From NCBI RefSeq assembly GCF_000516985.1, contig NW_006917093.1, forward strand, positions 2,480,001-2,544,000: a stretch of DNA of 64,000 nt, read 5' to 3'. Under the pieces are notes generated by a model that searched no databases, was not told where the DNA came from, and was given only the letters and a program-made list of their open reading frames with translations. The translations under genes and the position numbers were made by a program. Each line of letters opens with the position of its first letter. Position 1 is the first letter of the stretch. This document shows positions 34,060 to 45,251 of this stretch, in pieces. The stretch comes from Pestalotiopsis fici W106-1 (lineage: Eukaryota > Ascomycota > Sordariomycetes > Amphisphaeriales > Sporocadaceae).

Positions 34060-34718
34060 GGTGTCTGGTGAGTTATTGCAACTTATTCGATCGTACCTGG
34101 CGATTTGGCAACAACTAAACAGTCAATTGAAGCTGGAGATGGCTGTACCGCAGTGTTGGCAGTTCGAATTGAAGTCCTGAGCTTCAGAAGCGCATCGCAT
34201 CTCTCTGGGAAATTTTGACGCTAATAAAACCACCTGTAATGCAGCTGCCAGGCTTTCTCCAAAAAGATCACCAATAAGTGGAACCATCCATCGCGGTATC
34301 CCCTGCTCACTCTGTAGCCGCCAGGCGCTGGAACATGACTTTCGGGACCAGATTTGGCACTGCAGGCTTGGTCAGAGGGCCCATCCGCCGTCACACTGAC
34401 GCCCCCCCAGCGCCGCAAGCCTCCAAGCCAGCAGCCAGTCGTCCACTGGGGCCGTTTTTTTTTATGTCCTGCATCGACAACTGGAGTTCACCATTTTTCG
34501 TCCCGCCATCGTGATTCGCTGTTCGTACTAATTTAAGGCCAAAAGAACCGGACCCTGCCAATAGAGATACGCCCGCCGCAGCGATCGACTCTCGACATCA
34601 CCGCCTTTCATTTACAATCCTACAAAGACTTTCTCTCACTTTTCTCTTCTTTCACTGACAACTTTGGTCTTTTCTACTCTATTTTAGAAGCACAGACTGT
34701 CCCTTCAAGTTCGAGAAA
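34060..34718. other. Divergent promoter interval between uL11m and Svf1
   Basis: The flanking genes are transcribed away from each other. The part before 34719 is CT-rich (repeated ctttct and cttttc), typical of fungal 5' flanks. No coding exon was found. Confidence 0.5.
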
Positions 34719-36232
34719 ATGTTCAACTGGGCTAAACAGACGTACGTTGGCGCAAAACGTCATACCGTCCCTCTCCCGTGCCCCGCCATGTCTTGCTTGC
34801 AGGGCTGCCAGGGTACCAACAGCAAGCACACGCAGAAAACCATAAACTGACATTTTCTCTCCCCGTGAAGTTTAGCCAACGTCGTTGGCACCGAGGAGCC
34901 CATCTATGGCCCATCTGCTATCAAGTCGGTCGCCGAAGATGCCAAGGTCACGCCCTACACGGAGCTGAAGAAGGAGGACCTGAAATGGGCCGTCATGGAG
35001 TCCACCTCTGTCGAGACACAGAGTTTCTACCTCATGTCTGACAGCGGATATCTCGGTCTTGCCCAGGTCATCTATAGTAACGTTGCGTACGTATGCTTTC
35101 CTTTTCTGCTTGTCGCTGGCAGCTTCAAACAAAGTGGCATCAGCTAACTAACACGACCTACAGCGGCATTAAGACCACGGTCCAGTTCAACTCCAAGATC
35201 TCCTACCTTGACAACTCAAAGCCTCACCTGTGGTGCTCCAACCCTCTGAACGACCACGAGTTCAGCGATGACAAGCTCAACTTTTATGCCAAGGACTGTG
35301 CCGTTGAGCTCTCGGAGGACGGCAACACCTACACGATCAAGTCTATGAACGATCAGCGCTGTATTGTCAATCTAAAGATCACCAAGGTGGCCCCCGGTTT
35401 CGTGGCCGGCAAGGACGGAAAGACACTGTACGGTACAGACCTGAAGAACCCCTGGGGTTCCATGAGACACGCATTCTGGCCCCGTTGTGTCGCTGAAGGC
35501 AGCATGATGACCAAGGATGGCCCCATCGACTTCAAGGGACAGGCCTTCTTTGCTCACGCCCTACAAGGCATGAAGCCTCACCACGCTGCTGCCAAGTGGA
35601 ACTTCCTCGACTTCCAAGGACCGACCTACTCGGCCGTGCTGATGCAGTTCACGACCCCACCATCGTATGGCACCACCAGCGTCGCCGTGGGTGGTATCGC
35701 CAAGGACGGTGAGATCATCATTGCTGGCTCGGACTGCGACGCGGTTCACCTCGAGACCAAGTCAGATTCCGACAACGAGTGGCCTGAGCCCAAGAAGGTC
35801 AAGTTCACCTGGTCAGGCAAGACCAAAGACGGCAAGCCTGTTGAAGCTGTTATCGAGGGACCATTTGAGCAGCGTCTGGACCGTGTGGATGTCATGGCCG
35901 AAGTACCTGCATTCGTCAAGAAGATTGTTGCTGGTGCTGCAGGCACCAAGCCTTACATTTACCAGGTAATTTTTTTCCATGGCTACTTTTTTTTGACTTT
36001 CCCTCTGTCTTGTTCATTTAGCTAAAATATCCCAGTTTGCTCCTCCCAACTTCACGTTGCAGCTGAAGATCGGCGAAGAGACGATCACAGAGCAGGGCAA
36101 GACCTTTAGTGAAGCAACATTCATTTCTGCTACCGATGCCGGTAAGTCGAATATTACGCCCCAATTTGGCTGATTGATCTGGGGGTCAATGTTACTAATT
36201 CAAGACCCATTTTAGCCGCTTCGCAGTCTTAG
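34719..36232 (+). CDS. SVF1: Survival factor Svf1
   Basis: Exons 34719-34741, 34871-35086, 35164-35965, 36036-36141 and 36216-36232 encode 387 residues, near the usual ~380. Svf1 is a lipocalin-like fungal protein needed to survive oxidative and cold stress in yeast; recent work ties it to moving ceramide from the ER to the Golgi. The N-terminal amphipathic start [21 protein letters not shown], the tyrosine-rich [15 protein letters not shown] and the central [12 protein letters not shown] block match the family. Intron 1 falls in the middle of codon 8 and ends in gaag, not tag, which is the only acceptor that restores the leader. The last exon is 17 nt and encodes only AASQS after a shared codon; retention of the final intron would instead add about eight other residues before a stop. 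Confidence 0.94.
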
Positions 36233-37200
36233 ATTGACCGCACGTCGCTTCGGCGGAGAAGGTTGCAACTTCAGCACTCGACTGACATGAACAGCAAGTG
36301 ATAGTGTGGCAGATTCTTCGATAAATCACGTCGGCATGATACCAATTCTACTAGTTTGGCCGATCCTACCATTAGATGTGAAAAGATGACATTGAATAAT
36401 GGGCATGTGCGTTGGCAGAGGTCTCTGGGACTAATAAGATGCTCGCATCGGAATATGTTTGGATCACTGGAAGGGGGGATCTATATTACCTAGAAGGCGG
36501 CCGCTTTTGATACATCTTTTTAATGAACATGACGCTTATATATGATGGCGTGTCACTTTGGGTTGTTGACAGGCAGGTACTCTGCTATTCCTTGCAAATT
36601 GAAGACACAAAATGTTGAACTCACATGGGTGTGCACACATGTGCAGTCCTTTGCCTGCTGTTCAGCACAGTGATGCACCTGCCTGCCTGCATATGTGAGA
36701 ATGCAAGCCGAAGGTGCGAATTTGAAGAATACCCTCGACCACAATCTGATCTTCTCCTTTCAACTTCTTTTTTCAAAGACTACACAATTTCTTGGACCTA
36801 AACTTGCTGGCGACGCTCAGGCTGTAGTCTCATCATTCATGAGAATTCCACGCGACCAGCCACTCAACCACTGCTACGATTAACGCTCGACCTACACTAG
36901 GTTGACCTGCTGCGTGCGCCACTCTTTTCAGTGGAGAGGGCAAAAGCACATGCTTTCGTGTTCTAGCGCGACTATTTAGGTCTTATCTGATAACGTTTGC
37001 ACGCTTGCCTCCAAAGCCTCACCCCCACCCCCCAAAGCCAAACCCGCGTTGAAACTCAGTGTTGTCGCAAGCGTCGCAACTGTCCCAGACGGTGGACCAC
37101 TTTTGTGGTTGGCAACTACTGCGACTCTTTTTGGGAAATGCATTGAGAGTTCGACAGCTCCTGAAGCCACCAACTACAACAGCAACAACCACAATCCACC
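36233..37200. other. Intergenic region upstream of the H4 variant
   Basis: It lies between the 3' end of Svf1 and the start of the H4 variant. Short ORFs on both strands (36553-36744, 36695-36883 and overlapping pairs after 36976) have no recognisable content. A CAA/ACC-rich 5' leader directly precedes 37201. Confidence 0.5.
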
Positions 37201-38006
37201 ATGGCCGGGAAGTCAGGTTTCTCGTCCTCAGGCCGCGGAAAGGCATCCTTGGGCCTAGGCGGCAAAAGCGGCGCAAAGCGGCATCGGTAAGCTCATTATA
37301 CTACATGCATCATCTTGCCGGTAAAGTTATTGACCACTTCTATAGCAAGATTCTTCGGGATAATATTCAGGGCGTGACAAAGGGTTCCATCCGGTAAGCA
37401 TTAATCCCCGAGCTTTCCCCATTATTGCAAGGGCAAGACCATGAGAAACCTGGCTGCCATATGTCTCTGCCATGAGCGCCTGGCATGGATGCAAGGCGCT
37501 CCTGGCATGACTTCAACATATTCTTCTTTTTTTGGACAAAGAAGTGGGCTAGGGTTTGTGCAGCTACCCGCATTGGACAGACATCCACTACCTTGTGCTC
37601 CTTCTTTGCCTCGTGCTAATGAAGCACATGCAGACGATTGGCTAGACGTGGAGGTGTGAAACGCATCTCTGGCGGCATCTACGAGGAAGTCAGAGGTGTT
37701 CTCAAGGGTTACCTGGAAAGCGTAAGTTGACAGATCCCTCATGCTTTGTACTTGTATATCAATGGGTTGAAGTGTTTGATGCTAATATCGATCCAGGTCT
37801 TGCGAGATGTAGTCCTTTACACCGAGTATCGCCAGGCAAAGACCGTCACCACCACCGACGTAAGTCATATGCCATGCAGAGCCTGTCTAGTTCCGATCCT
37901 TCAACTCACACTGGCATAGGTCATTCACGCCCTTAGAAGAAGGGGAACACCCATTTATGGGTTCGACAGCAGCACAGATCACCGTTCCGCTGCCAAGAAG
38001 CGATGA
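37201..38006 (+). CDS. hH4v: Histone H4 variant (divergent)
   Basis: Exons 37201-37286, 37346-37393, 37634-37721, 37797-37859 and 37920-38006 encode 123 residues, against 103 for canonical H4. The histone fold is complete: [31 protein letters not shown] and RKTVTSLD replaced by [13 protein letters not shown]. Lys16 and Lys20 equivalents in GAKRHRK are kept; the Lys8 position is lost in [12 protein letters not shown]. It adds about nine residues at the N-terminus (MAGKSGFSS) and ends [16 protein letters not shown] instead of YGFGG. Core changes include SGGIYEEV for SAMIYEET and YTEYRQ for YTEHAK. Neurospora crassa has a described divergent H4, hH4v, of which this is the probable orthologue; its role is unclear. 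The acceptor at 37633, not the later tag at 37645, is needed to keep RLA. Confidence 0.9.
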
Positions 38007-38504
38007 AAATTGCAACTGTTTACTTATGTTCATGACGAAATGTGGCGTTGTTTTTTTCTTTACAGGTGTAATTGGTTGACAAGCTTTGTGTACATGGTAG
38101 GAAATAATATTTCATGCAAAAGTTGCGAAATGGATGGATACCCCAAATAAAAACCAACAACATATATCACACTCACTATCTTTACCTTTGATACTGGTCA
38201 TCACGCAACGAAATCCATGTCCTTGCTCTGGGTATTGGTAGGTGCATCGAGACCTCTTGATCAGAATTACTTGTGGTGAGCCATGAACCAATTTATTTCC
38301 TAAACGAAGAAACGAGGGTATCGACCGCCCAGCCATCTAACCTATGACCGCTGTAATTTAGGTAACCTTAACCAAATCTGCGCCAGAAAGAACAGCAATT
38401 ATTATATCCAAATGTCCCCCCTATATATATGCAAAGCGAAAGACGGATGGAGTGGTATGACGAGAACAAAGGTCTTGGATAATCCAAGCTTCTTCTCTTT
38501 CTGT
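38007..38504. other. Convergent 3' flanks
   Basis: This interval separates the H4 variant (+) and the GNAT-type gene (-). A few short ORFs are present without recognisable content. Confidence 0.5.
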
Positions 38505-40104
38505 CTACCTCGAGTTTCCCCTCTTGTGCCGCCGCGCATCCTCCCATTCATGCACTATCCTCTCGAGGGTCTTGGCCGCTCTCTGCTCGTCCTTCCTCAT
38601 CTGCCCGTTCAGGGCCTCGGGTAGCACGTCAGCACTGTTGGCGTGCTCCTTGGCAAAGCCGACGGCGGCGTCGCGGCCACACTTTTCTTTGGTGATGCGA
38701 ATGGCCTCCTGCAGCATGTCGGTGCCGACGCCTTTGCCACGGAAGCGCAGCTTGACGGTCCAGGCGCGGATGACGCCCTTGCCGCCGCGGAGGGCCGAGG
38801 CGCGCGTGCGCTTGCGGCCTGTCGGATTGGAGGCGGCCTCGAGCCGCAGGACCAGGGCGCCAATGACCTCGCGCCCAAAGCGCACGCCCACCACCGTGTC
38901 CTCCTCGCCGTCTTCGGATACCATCCAGTCCCAGCGCATTGACTCGGCCACGCTGATGTAGCGCCCCGTCAGGTACCGAATCGCGAGTAGATAGGTCATG
39001 ATGACGCCCGAGTGCAGCATCAGCGCCATGCCGAGGTCGCGTCGCATGCGCCACGAGTACTGGAACGCCAGGGCCAGGGCTGCCGCGAGCGCCGGGAGCA
39101 GGTACGGGTGGAAAACGAGGTTGCGCGAGCTCGACTGGCGCTGCTGTGCGATTGAGTCCGTCACGAGGTTCAGAGCATCGACCTTGTCCGTCTCGGACGT
39201 CAGGATGCCGACTGACAGCGGCGGTAGGTCGTCGGGTACGGGCTCGAGGTGAATACCGTTCGACTGCGACGCCGAGGACGAGGAGAGCGCAGCGGGCGGC
39301 GCTACTGCTGGTGCGGCTGCGGCTGTGTCCATGGTGACGAGTGGTGAAGGCGACGGGGGTGGCAGCGTCGCTGGTGGTGACGTTGGCTGCAGTAGCGGCG
39401 TGTTGGTATTTGAGGAGTAGGCGCTGGGGTTGACGTTCAGGTTTGCCCGCAGAAATGTGAAAAAGGCTACATTGTGAGAGGTTGGTTAGCGACGAGCTCT
39501 TGCAAAATCGCAAAGTGTTTTGCCATGCATGGTATGCTCCAGAATACGTGGGTGATTTTTAGAGTTTGGTAGGTTTCGTTGAAAACCACGGTACTGACTG
39601 GACTGATTTACAGGGCTGATGGCCAATGTGGTGGTAACTTGGCGGCTACCCGCAATTTGGCGTGTCTCGGTGTTGCAATTGCTGACCACCGATGGGCTAC
39701 CCCAAGATGTTGCTTTTCCAACCCAAATAATCCTATTGCTGGAAAACCTCCCAACACTTGCCCGGTGTGTGTGTGTGTGACTTCACGATGCGACTTACAC
39801 CCCCCACTAATACGGTTGGAGGCTTAAAAGTACGCTACGCTGACAACGTTGCAGCAGGAGGGCGAAAAAAGAATGATGCGATGCGACAACACTATAAAGT
39901 ATAGCGAATGCCAAGGAGTTGAAAAGAAGGAAGATGGTGTAGGAAAGAAGATTTTTGCAGCGAACAATATCAAACAAACTCACCAGTGCTAGTCTTCAAA
40001 CCCGGCACGACATTGATATTGATCTTGTCCACATAATTGTCGTGGCCGTGGCCATAATGGCTCAGGTCCAGCTCGCGTGGTACCCACGTGCTCGCTGTCT
40101 GCAT
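38505..40104 (-). CDS. Membrane-anchored GNAT-type N-acetyltransferase
   Basis: Two minus-strand exons, 39984-40104 and 38505-39466, are joined over a 517-nt intron and encode 360 residues. Exon 1 reads MQTASTWVPRELDLSHYGHG. The join gives KTSTAFFTFLRANLNVNPS; the donor is gtgagt and a gctaac branch site lies about 20 nt before the tag acceptor. A Pro/Thr/Ser/Ala-rich linker follows, then two hydrophobic helices near 157-176 and 186-206, then a GNAT domain with the acetyl-CoA loop R-G-K-G-V-G at ~283-288. It probably sits on a membrane with the transferase domain in the cytosol; the substrate is unknown. The exon 2 ATG at 39332 (residue 86) could start a shorter form. GC content is far higher than in neighbouring genes. 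Confidence 0.78.
39765..39778. repeat. (GT)7 microsatellite, intronic
   Basis: Short dinucleotide repeat within the long intron of the GNAT-type gene. Confidence 0.85.
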
Positions 40105-42939
40105 CTTGTATGGGCGGCCAGCGCTGCGGTTTTGGAGCGAGACAAGGCCTGCAGAAAAGATATGGGGATTTGCGATTCAATAAATAAGCAACAGTTGCTT
40201 GGGTAGCGTCTGCCTTATAGTGGATATAGGCCGCGAAGGAAGAGCAAGAAAAAAAATTGTTCGAGGTTGTCCAAGCCCGGACAAGCGTCAATGGTCGTGT
40301 TTAATGAGCCGGTGCGTGGCCCCAGCAGGAAGAAAAAAAAAAAGTGTACGTCCTAATAAGCTGGGGAGGGGCTGGTTCTGGCCGTGACTGGACCCTGGAA
40401 AGTTGAGAAATCTTCCGGATGAGACTCTGAGGCTCACGAGACGCCAAACTCGAACTATTACTCTTCGAATTCCCTCATTCGTTCAGAAACAGAGAAATCA
40501 CGCGGATTGGGCAGTGACCAAAAGTGCGAGATTAAGAATTTCGAAGACAAGAGGAAATAAAATAAAGATGGTAAAGAGGATGACGACACAACGGGGAGAG
40601 AGGGTGGGCTTTGCTCGGGTTCAAATGAGAATAGAGAACCATGGGAGAGGCTTGATCGACAGCATAAGAGGGTCCTCCGGGAGCATGTTCGAGGGTGGAC
40701 ATAGGGCAGATCACTTCACATTTGATCGCAAACGGTTGGGTCCAAGGCATGGGTAGAGCAGCAAGAGGAGGAACGAACTAATAATGATGAGGAAAAAATT
40801 GGAAAAAATCGGATGGAACCAACCACAGAGCATGTGCCGAGCCATTTGGATGGACGATATCAGTCTCGAATTATGCATTCTTTTGCTGCTCTCACACCCC
40901 CAAGAAGTCGATGTGCTCCGAGCGATCTTGGCCGGGGAAATACTTACCACCCCCTTCTTTTTTTTTCTTGTATGTTTCAAGCTTCCGTACCTATCACAGT
41001 AGCTCGAGGGATCAAGATGCCATCCTGCGACGGGAGCACGCTCTCTGCTTGGTGCTGCTGGTTTATCTGATAAGACCTGCCCAGACATGTCTACAGACGA
41101 ATAGTATCGCCCACCGTCTGATAGATGGACGCCACAACAAGCCAACAACAGGGGAGCAGTATCTCGCTATCTCTGCATGTGCTTGCAACAGATTTGTTGG
41201 CTTCACGAGTCTGGCTGTTCTGGCCATCATGTGCTGCCTATAGCCTGTTTGTCTGCCATGATAGTGGTCTGGGCCCTTTCTTTCTTTCTCCAGAACCCGG
41301 GTGTGAAAAAAAGCTCAGGAGATAGATTCTGGTCCGCGTCTTGGTCCATACCAGATGGAGTCAACGGTCGGCCCAGCTGGTTTGTCATGTACCATGTCAA
41401 CCAGACGCCTGTTCTGATCTACATACTACATTACCCCGTGTTGCTGCAGCAGTAGTCTAGTTCAGACAACTCCAGACTAAAATTCGTCTTTTGAGGTGTG
41501 AATCTGTTCCAGTCTATATGGAGCTACGACGCCGCTTCGTTTCGAGAACGGGGGAGACGAGAGAAGACTGGTTGACCGTTGTGCAGTGCGGTACGGTACG
41601 GTAGAGAAGGAAAAAAAAAATGGGTGAGAACTGACTTGACGAGTTGAGCCAACCGAACGAAACGAGCCAACCACCCTGGTTTGCATTGTCGCGCTACTCG
41701 TTGATCACATTCCCAAAGTCTTGCGAATGCTCATGCCCCAAAACGGCCGGTGGGGTATAATTGAGACGACGAGACAGGAAGCTTGAGAACAGAAGAGCTG
41801 ACGCTTGGCCCACTACTACTAGCTGGTACGCAGTAAAGTCAAGTAGCATTCGAATCCCTGGCCTGGGATATGCTTCCTAAATTCCCACGCCGCCTATAAC
41901 TGGTTGGTTATGTTATTCTGTATGGGGGCATCTCCCACTGAAAAGTACATAGGTCTTGTAGGTAGTAGCACACAGTCCCCACGTTCCCACCATCCCCTGG
42001 TCGAAAAAGCTTTGGGATTCTGATCTGAGGCAAGTGAGGTGCATACGGGGGAACAAGTTCACTTGGGTCAGCCAATGGATCACCGTCCGAGGGCGTCAGT
42101 CTACGTAAATCTGAAACTCGAGGGCTCGTCAAGCTTTCTGCGGGCACCACTTGGGTTCCATCCTGTAGCGACGATTGAAGGGGACCCTCAACTATAGTAC
42201 GAAAATACTTTTGCCTACACCGCACATGCACTTGCAACGGATTGAGGCGAGACGAGAAGTGAATTGCGCAGATCTCGTGAGAATGATGAATGTTAGAGAC
42301 AGAGCGTTTTTCAATAGAAAACGGGGATTGCTGGGCCAACATGTGAACTAGCGAGTTCTTGGTTACATGGGGGAGGGGTGAAACCCGACCTGATTGGGGT
42401 GAGAAGAGAGAGGCATGGATTTGCGAGTGCAGTTCATCAGTCTTTTCTATTGCTTCTTTGGATTCTGAACACTGGAGTATACTCGTTGCACGCGCGCGAA
42501 TGGACGAATGTGCGAGTCGGTATATATCCAAACTAGGTCATGGTCGGTACGTAGAAGATGATCTTTCTTTGATTCTTGCATCATATCCTATTCACATTTA
42601 TCCGCCCCAAGTCAGAAACGGCGGCACTCGCTCTGTGCTGCTTTTTGAAACCCAAAAGCAGTGCATCGACAAGCCCGCTATATTAGCATGCATGCAACTC
42701 ATCGCGATTCAGAGGCCTGTCATTGGTGATCCCCGTGGACGGTGCCATTCAACGGGCAGGCCGTTCCCTCCATCATCTTTCCACGTCCGCAACCATGCCA
42801 CTGAGAGCTCACCGTTTGGTTGGCTCGGGTCCGAAATTGATAAGCTGCGGATGACACGGAGAGTGGCAGAAAGCTACCACAATGGCCCGCCGATTCGGGA
42901 ATGCTACGTAGAACGACGAGTGCGAGTGGGAAGTTCAGT

Positions 42940-42959
42940 GGGGGGGGGGGGGGGGGGGG
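42940..42959. repeat. Run of 20 G
   Basis: Uninterrupted G tract capable of quadruplex formation on the plus strand; its length may be unreliable in the assembly. It makes the C-terminus of the plus-strand ORF at 42359-42964 an artefact of poly-Gly. Confidence 0.95.
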
Positions 42960-43451
42960 TTTAAAGTTGGCGTCTTACGGAATGTTACGCTTCAGAGTAC
43001 GGTTCTCTGCGAGTTGACGTCGGCGTATCTTATTATTCCCACGCTCTCCTAATCTTGTTCGACCTCGTGCGAATAAGACACACATCCCGTGCGATCACGT
43101 AGTGAGGGCATATCGTCGCAGCATGTTTGTTTCTGTGATGCATGCCCCCATTTGACTTGACACCTGTCAGTGAACAAGACTGCTTCGACAGATTTGATTG
43201 ATATCTTTTCCCCTCTCCAGTCGTGCCTTTGAATCTTATAGTTGATGTATTATAAGTCTTGGCGTGGTCCAAGCTGGCTCGCCTATTGCTGAAGTTTCAT
43301 GCGCGATGGTGGAGGTTGGCTATCCAAAATCACTAGATTACCTATGACCAACCCCATTACCAACCTACCTGTGTGTACAGTAAGAATATTATTCGACGTC
43401 AAATAACTGCGAAAGCGCGCTAGCCGGTGTCAATAATGATAATATTAAGCC

Positions 43452-43496
43452 AGAAGAAGAGGAGGAGGAGGAGGAAGAAGAAGAAAGGAAAGAAAA
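43452..43496. repeat. Purine tract (GAA/GGA)
   Basis: About 45 nt of A and G only, built from agaagaggagg-like units; a low-complexity element in the intergenic region. Confidence 0.85.
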
Positions 43497-45251
43497 CACC
43501 TACGTGCTGCTCTGTGGAAACTACACCGAAGTATATACGCAGAATGTGCCGCGGTAGAATCGAGCACGATATGTTTCAACTCTTTCTGGAAGAAACAAGT
43601 TCTTCTTGGATGATTGTTGCAAGTGTATGCAGCGAAGACCCTGGACTTTCCTCAAGCTGCTGCTACCGCCATCGCATACTCATATCTGGGTCGCCAGGTC
43701 GCACGGCGGCGGTCCTAGAGGTCTCTCGGCAGGCTATCCGCCGTGCCCACACCACGAAATGACTGCCGAAAGATGACCAAAAAGTCCTACCCATCGACAA
43801 GGGTCGACGTGGACGCTCTGCTCCACCACACCTCCGAAAATGCTTTCTCTTGGCATCATCGCCCAGCCTGTCTTTCGCCTGTAGAAGGACTTCCGAAGTC
43901 ATTCATGAGAGTCCATGGACTGACGGACTCGAATCGTTCTAGCCTCCCAACGCTACTGTGTGATATAACAAAGTACGTAAGGAGGTAAGCAGTTGTCGCT
44001 GTCGGATTACTTCTCAGCCCTACGGAGCAGTGACCCGAGAATGTCCCAAGCCAAAATCTCAGATCGTGTTCTGCATCATCACGGACCAGATCATATCTGG
44101 AAACGCAAAAAGAAGCTCAGACCAGACAGGACATTTGCCTTGCGCCATCTCCGAGACACATGTTCTCGCGCTACATTACTTTTACGGCTACTAGGGGTGC
44201 TGCATCTCAGGCCCAAGCCGGCTGGCTTACTGTAACTGACACCGACTGCTTGAGCACTGGCTGCAGTTACGAAGTAAATTATGGTTGTTTAGTCTTAGCC
44301 AGCGAATCCGTCATCATTTTGGAGATCTTGTTCCTGATAGCTACATGATCCAGGGACTGAATCCGTTCCTGCTTTGCATCTTTGTCGGTCGGTTCGAAAC
44401 ACCAAAACATGCATCGCGGGTAAGTCCCAATCAGACGACGAGAAGAGAAATTCAGATCAAGTGCGCGGCATCTCAATCCCCCGTCTGCTTGAGCAAGCAA
44501 TGTCGTTTGAGACGTGCATAATGATGCATCGTCATTATCAGAATCCTCGAGGCCGCCAGGACATTCGCCTATAACCGAGGACGATGCATCCAGGACAAAA
44601 AAACAGGACGGATCAAGTGGTCTCTTTTCCTTCATGATTTTCCCCTACCTGTATATGCTGCCGCTGTCATTCTCTGCTGCGGCTGCAACCCGCGGTCAGC
44701 AAATCTCCCACTGCGCCCCCCCAATTGGCGGGCTGCGCGAAGATGGAAGTCAGAGTCCTTCCTCATCCCTCCCCTCCAAGCAGCGTGTCCAGGTGGTTTA
44801 TCCACATGGGCGGAGGGCACTTAAGGCACTTTTGGACCCCCGCAGATTCAGCCTTGTTGCCTGTCGTACCTTACCGAGTAAGATCCCGCCCCCAATCCCG
44901 TTCTGTGGTCCAATCCTTCGCGACCACCGGCATTACGACCAGGGAAGCAGAGGAAACCTACCAATCAGGCGTCCAGGCCTCCAAAAGTCCTACGCCAAGT
45001 ACCATGTATCTTTGGTCAGTCCTAAGTCAGCAAAGAAGAACCTCGTCACTCTTCTATCTCTCTCTAGGGAGGCAGCATGGCAAAAAGATGACATGCAAAT
45101 AACTCAAGAGAGACACACCATGAGCAGCATCTAATAGTGCAACGAATGATTTGCCACTTAAACCTACCCATCCCGTTGGGATTGCTCCATCGTGCCGCCA
45201 TTGTTTCTTTATCTGGTGCTTCGTGATAATATTCGTTTACACTAGTCCGAG

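Larger units (their letters stand above)
40105..45251. other. 5.1-kb gene-free divergent interval
   Basis: It lies between the GNAT-type gene (-) and the C2H2 regulator (+). The longest ORFs (41908-42531 minus, 42359-42964 plus, 44514-45134 plus) overlap each other or low-complexity sequence, have random-looking composition and no splice support. It contains a run of 20 G and a purine-only tract. No tRNA, 5S rRNA or transposon coding sequence was recognised. It may hold long 5' leaders or distal control elements for the regulator. Confidence 0.5.

Noticed and set aside
37634..37645. Alternative acceptor tag at 37643-37645 in the H4 variant
   Set aside because: It is in frame but deletes residues of the invariant RRLARRGG segment; the cag at 37633 keeps them.
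38609..39513. Long GC-rich ORFs in other frames over the GNAT-type gene
   Set aside because: High GC removes stops from all frames; only one frame has the acetyl-CoA loop and joins a first exon.
41908..42531. Minus-strand ORF of 207 codons in the long intergenic interval
   Set aside because: Random-looking composition, no domain, overlaps a plus-strand ORF and has no supporting splice or family evidence.
42359..42964. Plus-strand ORF of 201 codons
   Set aside because: It ends in poly-Gly coded by the G20 run and shows no recognisable protein features.
44391..44404. tRNA B-box-like string ggttcgaaacacc
   Set aside because: No matching A box or acceptor stem at the right distance, so no cloverleaf can be built.
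44514..45134. Plus-strand ORF of 206 codons upstream of the C2H2 regulator
   Set aside because: No family features, and no in-phase splice link to the regulator's exon 1 was found.
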